DNA of 64,000 nucleotides from Blastocatellia bacterium UBA7656 (lineage in GTDB: Bacteria > Acidobacteriota > Blastocatellia > UBA7656): contig DLHY01000147.1 in the NCBI GenBank assembly GCA_002483445.1, forward strand, positions 48,063 through 112,062, given 5' to 3'. The stretch's first letter is position 1; each line of letters opens with the position of its first letter. A program made the position numbers and the translations under genes. The notes beneath the pieces were generated by a model. That model made no database searches. It was given only the letters and a program-made list of their open reading frames with translations, and was not told the DNA's origin. Of the stretch, positions 28,107 to 36,506 are shown in pieces.

Positions 28107-28373
28107 TTATTCACCATCAATCACCAGTTTCACTGCGTCAACGGGGCAAAAATCGGCAGCCATTTTCAGTTGCTCAAAATGGCTTTCAAAATATCGTTCA
28201 GCGCCTTTTCGAACGCGAGGGACGCCACTTTTGGTGTTGCCTTCCAGCACCTCCGGACATTGGACGACGCAGGCTTGCGAACACATGCAAACATCTGGAT
28301 CAATATAGATCGACAACACTCTTGCAGTCGTCTTTCTCCGATGTCCAAACAATCGCTTGAACAGGCTGCTCAT
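28107..28373 (-). CDS. small ferredoxin-like protein
   Basis: An 88-residue protein. Cysteines at 29, 31, 35 and 39 (CMCSQACVVQCP) plus Cys76 in FCPVDAV give a C-x-C-x3-C-x3-CP...CP arrangement, close to single-cluster bacterial ferredoxins. A [3Fe-4S] or [4Fe-4S] cluster is expected. The basic N-terminus (first 15 residues) is unusual for a ferredoxin. Its start overlaps the beta-lactamase stop (ATGA) and it is followed by the SagB-like flavoenzyme, so an electron-donor role is a reasonable inference. Confidence 0.8.
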   Translation of the reverse strand: MSSLFKRLFGHRRKTTARVLSIYIDPDVCMCSQACVVQCPEVLEGNTKSGVPRVRKGAERYFESHFEQLKMAADFCPVDAVKLVIDGE

Positions 28374-29308
28374 TTACCCCCCTTCGCTCGGCTTTCTTTC
28401 TGCAACTGATCGCGATAATTCTTTTCTGCTCGCTCTACATAATCACGATAGCCCTGCGGATCGATGAACGGATTTTTCTTTTCGCCCTTCTCAAGCCGCG
28501 CCATCTTTTCCTTCATAGAGAAAAACGAGCCGTGAGGACCGAGGAAGACATCGCACTTCAACCCTTTCAGCACCTCGAATGTGTGCGCGTAATCTTCAGA
28601 GATGTTTGTATACTTCGCATTACCCAAGAGCTTATAACCGGGAATGCTGGCGCTGCCCACGAAAACAACATCAAGCTGACGGCCTCCTTCTTCGACCTTC
28701 ATCGTCCAGGTCGTGCATCCTTTCGTATGCCCCGGCGTAAGGCGTGCCGTCATCACTACTCCGCCAAGCTCTACCGTGTCTCGGTCGCGAAGCTTGCGAT
28801 CAACCGTCACAGGCTTGTAAGCGAACGTATCGCCCCATTGAAAATCGCCTTTGCCTCCGTTCGCTAAAAGCGCGGCATCGGCTTCGCTCGCTGCGAGTTT
28901 CGCTCCCGTCAACTCCTTCAAGTCGGCAAGTCCTCCGCAGTGATCGTAGTGAGCGTGGCTGTTGATGAGAACTTTTATGTCTTCAAGTTTGAATCCGAGT
29001 TTGTTGATGTTGTCTCGGATAAGCGGGACTGTTTCTTCAAAGCCGCTGTCTAAGAGTATGTGACCCTGCGGCGTGGTGATTAGAAAGGATGACACTTCCG
29101 TCGCGCCGACATAGTAGATATTGCCGATCACCCGGTAAGGCTTGACCGGCTGATTCCACGCCCTGCTCGTAGCCGAATCAGACTGTGCGAACGCGAGAGC
29201 CGGTATCAACAGAAGCAACGCGAGCAATCTTTTACTAAAGGTGTATAAACCGCAGAGACGCAGAGACGCAGAGGCGGCGCAGAGAAGATTTCGATTATCT
29301 CTAATCAT
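28370..29308 (-). CDS. subclass B3 metallo-beta-lactamase family protein
   Basis: A metallo-hydrolase with full B3 zinc motifs: SHAHYDHCGG (His-x-His-x-Asp-His), TPGHTKGCTTW and LGPHGSFF. These match B3 beta-lactamases such as BJP-1 or L1; activity on penicillins or carbapenems is likely but not proven. The frame starts at 29308 by ATGA overlap with the phosphatase-TPR gene. The first 25 codons are largely an 8-bp repeat (CGCAGAGA), followed by a hydrophobic signal (LLALLLLIPALAFAQ). An internal TTG start just before the signal is an alternative. Export to the periplasm is expected either way. Confidence 0.88.
   Translation of the reverse strand: MIRDNRNLLCAASASLRLCGLYTFSKRLLALLLLIPALAFAQSDSATSRAWNQPVKPYRVIGNIYYVGATEVSSFLITTPQGHILLDSGFEETVPLIRDNINKLGFKLEDIKVLINSHAHYDHCGGLADLKELTGAKLAASEADAALLANGGKGDFQWGDTFAYKPVTVDRKLRDRDTVELGGVVMTARLTPGHTKGCTTWTMKVEEGGRQLDVVFVGSASIPGYKLLGNAKYTNISEDYAHTFEVLKGLKCDVFLGPHGSFFSMKEKMARLEKGEKKNPFIDPQGYRDYVERAEKNYRDQLQKESRAKGGK
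29251..29274. repeat. 8-bp tandem repeat in the 5' end of the beta-lactamase gene
   Basis: Three units, CGCAGAGA, CGCAGAGA and CGCAGAGG, translated on the minus strand into the leader before the hydrophobic signal. The type (GCAGAGAC) occurs widely as dispersed repeats in bacteria. Confidence 0.7.
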
Positions 29309-32067
29309 GGTTTTTTCAGTTTGTCTTCCAGCCCGTTGAGCGAGCCGTTGAGTTTTTTATAAAGCGATTCGATCTGCGCTTTTCTCGATGACGAAGTGGG
29401 CGTTTCAGGATCGTAACTCGCTATGTAGAGGTCGAGCGCGCGTTGTTGATCGCCCCCTTCTTCCATCGCGACCGCCAGTCGCCACATCGCGCCTTTGCGC
29501 TCCGGGTTGTCAGGATAAATATCCACTGACTTCGTGAGATTCGAAATCGCGCCGCGAATCTCGCCCTTTTTGAACAACGCCCAGCCCAGCGCGTCATAAG
29601 CCCGACCTAAAAACACTGCTCGCCTTCCCTGCCTGTCCAGAAGCGGCGCGTCTCTCATCGATCCGTCCGGCTCTGTGGCCGAATCCGCAAGCGCGATCGC
29701 TCTACGCGCCAGTTGCGCCGCAGCATCGAGCGCGATGCTGCTCTCGGTCAGTTTGCGCGCCGCCCATACCATCCTGAACGGCTGCCGCCCGTCATCGAGA
29801 GTGGTGAACGTAGTTATGGCCTGCATCAACTCCTGAGCGCCCGCAAGTCCCGCATCGCTTCCCGCTGAAAGCTCTCCCTCGACGGGGGGAGCTACACGCC
29901 GGGGCCGCGATGTCGATTGAGATTCATCTGCTCCGGCGCGGCGGGATTTCTTCGCCAAAGCGACGCGCTCGCCAGCAGCCACTTTCAAATAATGCTCGAT
30001 CCGTCCCAGAGATTCGGCCAGTCGATACTGCAACGCCGTCGTCGGATGCTCGTTCAAAAACAAGGATGCCTGCCTTTCGCGCTCCAGCAACAAATCCATA
30101 CGCGGAGAGCGCGCAGGCAACACCCCGCCGAGCAGTGTCGAAAACTCGCCCTCTTCAGTTATCGCGAAGGCGTTTCCCATCACCTCCAACGCCTGATCGT
30201 AACCATCGACGAGCATCAGGGCTTTGACCAATTCGAAGTTGAGCGTCGGGAAAGAGCCAAGCGTTTGAGCCGTGATGATAGTCGAAAGCGCATCGCCGTA
30301 TTTGCCTTCGAGCGCGTCGATGTTCGCTTTGACTATATGCGCCCAGGCATAGCGCGGAGCTATTCGGGCGGCGCGCTCGACAAGCGGTCGCGCAAGCTGA
30401 AGTTTTTTGCGAGTGGTGTAGTAATAAGCCAGTTGCGTCGGAAAGCGATAATCTTCGGGCGCAAGTTCGAAGGCGCGCTTCATCTCTTCTTCGGCCTCTT
30501 CGTCGCGACCGAGAGCGAGGAGCGAAATGACCAACCCTGCGCGCGCTTCCGCATCCTCGCGTTTGGCGGCGAGTTGCTGTCTATAAAAACGAACGGCTCG
30601 CTGATGATCGCCGACCGAGCGCGCGAGGTTGGCCAGATTGAGATTGGCGAATTCATCGCGCGGGTTTATCTCGATGGCGCGCTCGAATTCCAAAGCCGCT
30701 TCATCCAGTCGAAGGTTTATCAGGTACGCGGTGCCGAGCGCGTTATGGGCGCGATGATCGTCCGGCGCGGATTTGACGACTCCTTCAAGCACGCGGACGG
30801 CTTCGAGAGGCGCTTCGATCTGAATATAGAAAAATCCTATTTGAATAAGCCGGTTCGCGTCCCCCGCGAAGCGGCCTTCGAATGAACGCATCAGCGCGGC
30901 TGATTCCGGACGGAAGCCGAAAGCGTTCATCGCCACAGGCATCGGAAAAATAAACTGACCGAACCAGCGATCAGTGATCGGGGCGGGGATGAATCGAAAA
31001 GCCGCTTTGAAATCTCTCGTCGCCCGCTGCGGATTCCCCTCGCGCAGATACTGCTCTCCACGAAGAGCGTAATCGCGAATGAGCATCTCTCGCGCTTCAG
31101 CTTCTTCGGCTGAGTTGCGATGCGCGACGAGAAATTTTTCAAGCAGAGCTATTCGCTCATTTTGCGCAGCGGCATTGCGGGCGCGCTCAAGCGCAGCGGC
31201 AGGCGTCTCTTTAGGAGTTGCAGCCGCGGGCCTGGCGGTAGTTTTCGCGGTCTTTTTCGGCGGAGTTTTCTTTGGTGGAGATTTCTTCTGAGCTTTCGAT
31301 CTGCTCTGAGGCAGAGCAGTCGCCAGTGCGCGGCGATAGGCCGAAGTGGGAAGAAGGCGATCCCAGCGGATGTTGAAGTATTGGTCGGGGCGCTGCGCGG
31401 AGTTGAATTTTTTGACCCACGAGGGAAGCTCTTTCGAGTAATAGTCGCTCGTGACGAATTCGCCAGCGTCGCTGTTGAACCAGTAAGCCCCGTTGGGGCG
31501 ATGGCCTCCGGGGAGGATTGCCGAACGGTCTTTGTAAGAGATTGCCACGACCTTCGATTGAAAATTATTCGAGAGTCTTATCTGATCGCTGATCGTCGTG
31601 CCTATCAGCGAGCGAGGGCTTGGCGCTTCCCTGTCGTTTACAGGTCCTCGGCTCGTGACAAGCCTCGCTTCGGTGTCTGAAACCATGGTTCGAGCTTTGC
31701 CAGCAGCGCGGTCATACCACAGGTTGCCGACTATGCCATTGAGCGCGGGGACTGATCCGGTGAATATGCTGGCGTGGCCGGGAGCGGTGAAGGTGGGAAC
31801 ATAATCGTAGTTGGCGTCGGTGAAAAACGCGCCCTGATTGACGAGTCGGCGAAAGCCGCCATTTGTGAACAGATCGCTGAATCGTTCAAGATAATCATAA
31901 CGGAACTGATCGACTATGATGGCCACAACCAGCCGTCGTTTTGGGGCGGCGAGCGGGGTGCGCTGAGGCAGCGGATCGATTCTCTGGGCCTGGATCGGAA
32001 CATAGAGAGAGATAAAACAGAGCAGCGTGAGAGCGAAGAGCGATTTGATTTTATTCTGCATCAGCAT
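29305..32067 (-). CDS. half alkaline phosphatase (PafA-like) fused to TPR repeats
   Basis: A 920-residue exported protein (signal about residues 1-28). Residues 44-240 match the first half of PafA-type phosphatases: Asp53 in IIVDQFRYD, nucleophile Thr94 in TAPGHAS, and SYKDRSAILPGG carrying the Lys/Arg pair. The second half, with the remaining metal ligands (Asp/His pairs and the late His), is absent. Instead a Lys/Pro/Ala-rich linker (about 250-290) leads to TPR repeats up to about residue 910. Catalysis is therefore doubtful; the head may serve as a binding module. It is first in an operon with the B3 lactamase, ferredoxin and SagB-like genes. Confidence 0.85.
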   Translation of the reverse strand: MLMQNKIKSLFALTLLCFISLYVPIQAQRIDPLPQRTPLAAPKRRLVVAIIVDQFRYDYLERFSDLFTNGGFRRLVNQGAFFTDANYDYVPTFTAPGHASIFTGSVPALNGIVGNLWYDRAAGKARTMVSDTEARLVTSRGPVNDREAPSPRSLIGTTISDQIRLSNNFQSKVVAISYKDRSAILPGGHRPNGAYWFNSDAGEFVTSDYYSKELPSWVKKFNSAQRPDQYFNIRWDRLLPTSAYRRALATALPQSRSKAQKKSPPKKTPPKKTAKTTARPAAATPKETPAAALERARNAAAQNERIALLEKFLVAHRNSAEEAEAREMLIRDYALRGEQYLREGNPQRATRDFKAAFRFIPAPITDRWFGQFIFPMPVAMNAFGFRPESAALMRSFEGRFAGDANRLIQIGFFYIQIEAPLEAVRVLEGVVKSAPDDHRAHNALGTAYLINLRLDEAALEFERAIEINPRDEFANLNLANLARSVGDHQRAVRFYRQQLAAKREDAEARAGLVISLLALGRDEEAEEEMKRAFELAPEDYRFPTQLAYYYTTRKKLQLARPLVERAARIAPRYAWAHIVKANIDALEGKYGDALSTIITAQTLGSFPTLNFELVKALMLVDGYDQALEVMGNAFAITEEGEFSTLLGGVLPARSPRMDLLLERERQASLFLNEHPTTALQYRLAESLGRIEHYLKVAAGERVALAKKSRRAGADESQSTSRPRRVAPPVEGELSAGSDAGLAGAQELMQAITTFTTLDDGRQPFRMVWAARKLTESSIALDAAAQLARRAIALADSATEPDGSMRDAPLLDRQGRRAVFLGRAYDALGWALFKKGEIRGAISNLTKSVDIYPDNPERKGAMWRLAVAMEEGGDQQRALDLYIASYDPETPTSSSRKAQIESLYKKLNGSLNGLEDKLKKP

Positions 32068-32219
32068 ACGATTTTCTGATTCAAAGCGAGAAACAAACCG
32101 TAATTGAGAGGGCAGGCGAGTGTCAACCTGTTGGATGAAAGGCGCGCGAGGCTGAAGGTTTCTGAGCCGATGTTTTTCTCACGCCTCGCGGTTTTTTACG
32201 CCCCTCTTAAAAAAGCTGA

Positions 32220-32248
32220 TTGTCGCAGGCATTGAAGTGTGGTATAAG
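32220..32248 (+). promoter_or_regulatory. promoter of the TPR-CHAT gene
   Basis: TTGTCG (32220-32225), a 17-bp spacer and TATAAG (32243-32248) preceded by TGG, an extended -10. The expected start of transcription is near 32255, leaving about 25 bases before the ATG at 32280. Confidence 0.75.
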
Positions 32249-32279
32249 AGACGCACCTTTTGAACCGGGGGTCGCCCCA

Positions 32280-35200
32280 ATGTCTGTTGCCAGTCGAGAA
32301 CAGGTTGCACACGAACCACACTCTGCGGGACTTTTTCTGTCGCGCCGGACGATCACTATTCTCTCTGTGATCGCTCTCATATTGATGGCTCTCGCCGCCT
32401 GGTGGCTTCTGCGTCCGCCTCGATCCAAGAGAGGGATGGAGGCGCTCGTCAACGCCTTCATAGGCAGAAGGATTATCGAGCCGAGGCTCACAGGGGGATT
32501 CGCTGCTGCAAAGTTTGACAACTCGCGCGATAACACGGAGGGCATAAACCGGGAAGAACTCGACCGCGCTCGCCAGTTGATAGAAGAAGCGGCAATCTAT
32601 GAAGACAGCTTCGACTCCACGCTCATTCACGCGAGGCTCCTCGTCATTGACGGACGTCTCGCGGATGCTGAAAAGCTGTTGAGAAAAGTTTTTCCAAAAA
32701 ATGAACAGAGCGCCGCTCTTCATAACGATCTGGGCGTGTGCCTGATTGAAGCGGGAAAGATCGAAGACGCGCTTGAATTATTCAAGAGCGCGCTTGGACA
32801 CGCTCCTCAGATGAGCGAAGCTTTGTTCAACCGCGCATTGTGCTACGAAAAGCTTTACCTGTTAGACGCAGCACGGGCTGAATACAGCCGGATTGCGGAA
32901 ATGGAGCGAGACCCCGAATGGCAGAGCGAGATGCGCGAGCGTATCGAAAAGTTATCTCATCTGCCCGACCCCAAGAAATCCGAAAGCGATGTCAGAGCCG
33001 CATTCAATATCGCGCTGAGGGAAGGCCGCAACGACGAGGCAAAAGAAATTACAGGCGAGAACTTTGATACTTTTTACAAATACGCGCTCATCGACCTGAC
33101 GATTGAGCATCTCAGCGCGGCCAGAGAGGGAGAAAAGGATAAGAGCGAAGCGGCGATCATGAAGATGGGACGAATCGGAGAGATTTTCATCGAGACGAAA
33201 GAAGACCGATTCGTAGCCGACGCCGCCCTTTATCTGAGGAATCTGCGCCCGGAGGATCAGGCCGAGGAATTAAGGCTCATGCGCGAGTACAGAGACGCAA
33301 TCAAAGCAATGGAGGAGCGCAACGAAGCTGAAAAACAGGCAGCCTCCGACCGGCTCCGAAAAGTAGCCGAATCGTTCCGCTCCAGGGGCAATGATCAGCG
33401 CGCGCTGAAGGCCGAGTCGAGGGTCGCGAATTACCTGTATGTATCCAATCGTCTGGAAGATTCCATAGCTCTCCTTGAAAAAAACCTGCCTCTGGCCGAG
33501 CGGCACCAATGGCTGAACGAATATGCTGGCATTCTCAACAGTCTCGGCATCGACTATGCACGACTGGGTAGGGATGTCAGTTCGATCAGATTTTGTGAAA
33601 AGGCCGGAAACATTTACCGCAAGATGGATGAAAACGCTTATGAAGCAAAAGCCCTGCAACTCATCAGTGTCGCATACCGTCGACTTGGCGATCTCACTTA
33701 CGCCCTGCGAAGCCTGCGCGAATCTCTTCACTCGACTCTACTGAGTTCGCCAAAGCCAGAAGAACTTTCCTACACCTATTACGGCATTTCGGATATCTAT
33801 CGCCAAAAGGGAAACCATGAGCTTGCACTCCTGTTTGCGAAGCAGGCTCTGGTTTTCGCTGAAGCGGCGGATGATACGAATCGCATAGCACAAACACTTA
33901 TGGCGATGGCGCTCGAATACGTGGAGTTGAAGCAGTTCGATGAGGCGTTGCTGCATTCAGACAAATCGCTCAAGATGATTTTCAGCCTCGAATCGAGATC
34001 GCACGATTACACCCGACCGCTGGTGCTGACTCAGGCGGGCAAGATCGCTTTTCAAACGGGCAACTCGGCGCAGGCGAAACAGTATTACGACAGGGCCGAA
34101 TCTCTGGCCTTGAAGACTGAAGATAACAAGTTTCTTCTCATAGAGTCGCTGCGAGGACGCGCCGTCGTCTCCGCATCCGAAGGCGAGATGAAACAGGCGC
34201 GAGCGGATGTAGCCCGTCTCGTCGAGTATATTGAAAACTATCGGGACAAGATATCGGAAAGCAAATACCGAAGCAGCTTTCTGGAGGCCAGTCATCGCGC
34301 CTTTGACGAAATAATCTCTCTCTACGCGACGGCGTTCGGGCTTCATGAAGAAGCTTTCAATAAATCGGAACAGGCGCGGGCGCGGGCGCTGCTCGATGAA
34401 ATCGAATCCAGGCAACAAGCGGGCAATGCCTCGATATCGAAGACCGCCAGATCGCTCGACCTCAAACAGATACAGTCTTCGCTTCCCGATAATCTGACGG
34501 TGATCGAATACGCTGTCACCGAGAAGCAGACTTTCATCTTCCTCGTAAGGCGATCCGGTTTTGAGGTCATCCTCTCATCTGCCGGGACTGAAATGATTGA
34601 TCGATTAGTCAGCCGGTTCATGTCCGATTTGAAGAGCAAAGTTCCGGTCGAACAACTGAAACCGAAAGCCCAGGAGCTTTATCATTACCTGATAGAACCG
34701 ATAGAAGGGAGCATCAATCGCAGCGATGTTATCTGCATAGTACCGGACAAAGCCTTGCACTTCGTTCCATTTACCGCGCTGGTGGATGGAAATGGTCATT
34801 ACTTCATTGACTCATTCCGTCTGTCTTATGCGCCCTCGGCTTCGGCGCTTGCCTACTGCCTCGACGAGCAGAGAAAAAAACCGGCTTCGAAGGGTGAGCG
34901 AATTGTCGCCGTGGGCAACCCTGAATTTGATTCGAAAAAGTTTCCTGACCTTCCTTCTCTGCCAGACTCTGAACGCGAGGCCGAGGAGTCGGCTCGCTTC
35001 TACACTGACCGAACCGTGCTGGGGAGAAGCGACGCGACGGAATCGCGGGTGCGGGCAGCCATACGCGATTGCGATGTGGCGCACTTCGCGCTCCACTGCC
35101 AGGTTGAAGAAAACTCGCCCTGGCTTGCGGAACTGATTCTGGCGAACGCAAAACCGGGCGCGGAGGATGTGGAGGTCACGGCCTCGGAGGATGACGGCGT

Positions 35201-35537
35201 TCTCTCTCTTGATGAGATTTACAAGATCAATCTTCCGCGAACACGGCTTGTAGTGCTTTCAGCCTGTGAAACCGGGCTTGGGCATTACTACCGCGGGGAA
35301 GGAATGGTGAGCCTTGCGCGGCCTTTCATCTCAGCCGGAGTCCCTCAGATAGTGGCCAGCCTGTGGCAGGTCGATTCCAAAGAGACATCGCAGCTTATGA
35401 TCGAGTTTCACAGAGAGCGGAAGAATGGAGGAAGGAAGGCAGTTGATGCGCTGCGCGAAGCTCAACTGAAGATGTCGAGGAGCGGGCTTCATCCTTTTTA
35501 CTGGGCATCGTTCATCGCCATAGGCAGCGCGAATTGA
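32280..35537 (+). CDS. membrane-anchored TPR-CHAT protease
   Basis: A 1085-residue protein. One membrane helix (about residues 24-44) is followed by TPR repeats (about 110-720) and a C-terminal CHAT caspase-like peptidase domain (about 800-1085). The catalytic pair is intact: His939 in HFALHC and Cys996 in LSACETG. CHAT proteases are activated through their TPRs and cut partner proteins; TPR-CHAT of the type III-E CRISPR complex is the best-known example. The start at 32280 was chosen because the in-frame TTG at 32220 lies inside the promoter. The two genes that follow, both unrecognised, are candidate substrates or sensors. Confidence 0.92.
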   Translation: MSVASREQVAHEPHSAGLFLSRRTITILSVIALILMALAAWWLLRPPRSKRGMEALVNAFIGRRIIEPRLTGGFAAAKFDNSRDNTEGINREELDRARQLIEEAAIYEDSFDSTLIHARLLVIDGRLADAEKLLRKVFPKNEQSAALHNDLGVCLIEAGKIEDALELFKSALGHAPQMSEALFNRALCYEKLYLLDAARAEYSRIAEMERDPEWQSEMRERIEKLSHLPDPKKSESDVRAAFNIALREGRNDEAKEITGENFDTFYKYALIDLTIEHLSAAREGEKDKSEAAIMKMGRIGEIFIETKEDRFVADAALYLRNLRPEDQAEELRLMREYRDAIKAMEERNEAEKQAASDRLRKVAESFRSRGNDQRALKAESRVANYLYVSNRLEDSIALLEKNLPLAERHQWLNEYAGILNSLGIDYARLGRDVSSIRFCEKAGNIYRKMDENAYEAKALQLISVAYRRLGDLTYALRSLRESLHSTLLSSPKPEELSYTYYGISDIYRQKGNHELALLFAKQALVFAEAADDTNRIAQTLMAMALEYVELKQFDEALLHSDKSLKMIFSLESRSHDYTRPLVLTQAGKIAFQTGNSAQAKQYYDRAESLALKTEDNKFLLIESLRGRAVVSASEGEMKQARADVARLVEYIENYRDKISESKYRSSFLEASHRAFDEIISLYATAFGLHEEAFNKSEQARARALLDEIESRQQAGNASISKTARSLDLKQIQSSLPDNLTVIEYAVTEKQTFIFLVRRSGFEVILSSAGTEMIDRLVSRFMSDLKSKVPVEQLKPKAQELYHYLIEPIEGSINRSDVICIVPDKALHFVPFTALVDGNGHYFIDSFRLSYAPSASALAYCLDEQRKKPASKGERIVAVGNPEFDSKKFPDLPSLPDSEREAEESARFYTDRTVLGRSDATESRVRAAIRDCDVAHFALHCQVEENSPWLAELILANAKPGAEDVEVTASEDDGVLSLDEIYKINLPRTRLVVLSACETGLGHYYRGEGMVSLARPFISAGVPQIVASLWQVDSKETSQLMIEFHRERKNGGRKAVDALREAQLKMSRSGLHPFYWASFIAIGSAN

Positions 35538-35654
35538 AAGCGCGTCGGTATCGGACGCGCCTGATGGCTCATCGGGAGCGAAGTATAAGCCTCGGTATCG
35601 AAGGTCTCTCTGCCCTCGGGAGATTAAAATCAACAAGACACAGAAGGAGGATTT

Positions 35655-36350
35655 ATGGCGGATGGAATTCAGGTGACGATAGTCCTCGACAGCGGGTTGT
35701 TCATGACTGACGAGGAAGCCAACGGCTTTACATATTCAGAGGTCGGCTACTTCACGCCTCATCTCCACGTTTACAGAGATGGCGAAAAGACAGAAGAGAT
35801 CGATCCGGCGAAGATGGGAACAAATTCTCGCCTCATCAATGTGCGAAAGATCGGAGCAGATGGAAATGAGATCGGAGGCGGCATAAAGTTTTCGAAGTGC
35901 CTGCTCAAATATCTACTTCGATTGCACAAGGTCTACGGACATTTTGTGATTGTCGACCGACCTCAGTTTGACTGCATATTCCACTTCAACTCCGGCTCCT
36001 TTCGCTCGTCGAAGGTGAAGCCGAGAGCGTTCAAAGAATGTGACGGCCAGAGCCATCAGATTACAGGCAAGAGGCAATCGCTGGCCCCCATCGCTCATGA
36101 CATTGCCATTGAATTTGAGCTTGCAGCAGGCGAAAAGCTTACGCTATCGGATGAGAAGGGAGCAATAATATGGTCAAGCGATTCTCCTCCGGCAAAGAAG
36201 CGCATAGAGGTGGAAGTGATGGTCGACAGCGCAACAGCGGTTATGTTTTATCGCGATGCTCTCAAGCTCAGGGGACAGAATTACTGGATACCTAATCAGG
36301 GTGACCCCCCTCCAACCTGGACACATGGCGGACACGGCGGCGGCGGCTAA
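35655..36350 (+). CDS. unknown protein downstream of the CHAT protease
   Basis: A 231-residue protein that I cannot assign. The N-terminal half has alternating strands (IQVTIVLDSG, FVIVDRP) suggesting a beta-sandwich. The C-terminus ends in a Pro-rich then Gly/His tail (THGGHGGGG). There is no signal peptide or membrane segment. The Shine-Dalgarno AAGGAGG is strong, predicting high expression. It begins 117 bases after the CHAT gene on the same strand with no terminator seen between them. A role as substrate or regulator of the protease is a guess from position. Confidence 0.75.
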   Translation: MADGIQVTIVLDSGLFMTDEEANGFTYSEVGYFTPHLHVYRDGEKTEEIDPAKMGTNSRLINVRKIGADGNEIGGGIKFSKCLLKYLLRLHKVYGHFVIVDRPQFDCIFHFNSGSFRSSKVKPRAFKECDGQSHQITGKRQSLAPIAHDIAIEFELAAGEKLTLSDEKGAIIWSSDSPPAKKRIEVEVMVDSATAVMFYRDALKLRGQNYWIPNQGDPPPTWTHGGHGGGG

Positions 36351-36506
36351 TCAATCCTTGCGGAAACCCGGACGGCGGTGTGCCAATTTCCCAGTCAACC
36401 TGAGCGGCGATTCCTGCGTCGCTCAGGTCAGTATTTTACTTCCACAACGAACGATTCCAAATGTGGCGGAGAGCCGCTTTCAAATCACCCGGCTTTCCTG
36501 ACGGTT

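Noticed and set aside
32220..32279. TTG start of the CHAT gene
   Set aside because: It coincides with the -35 of the promoter; the ATG at 32280 is a better start.
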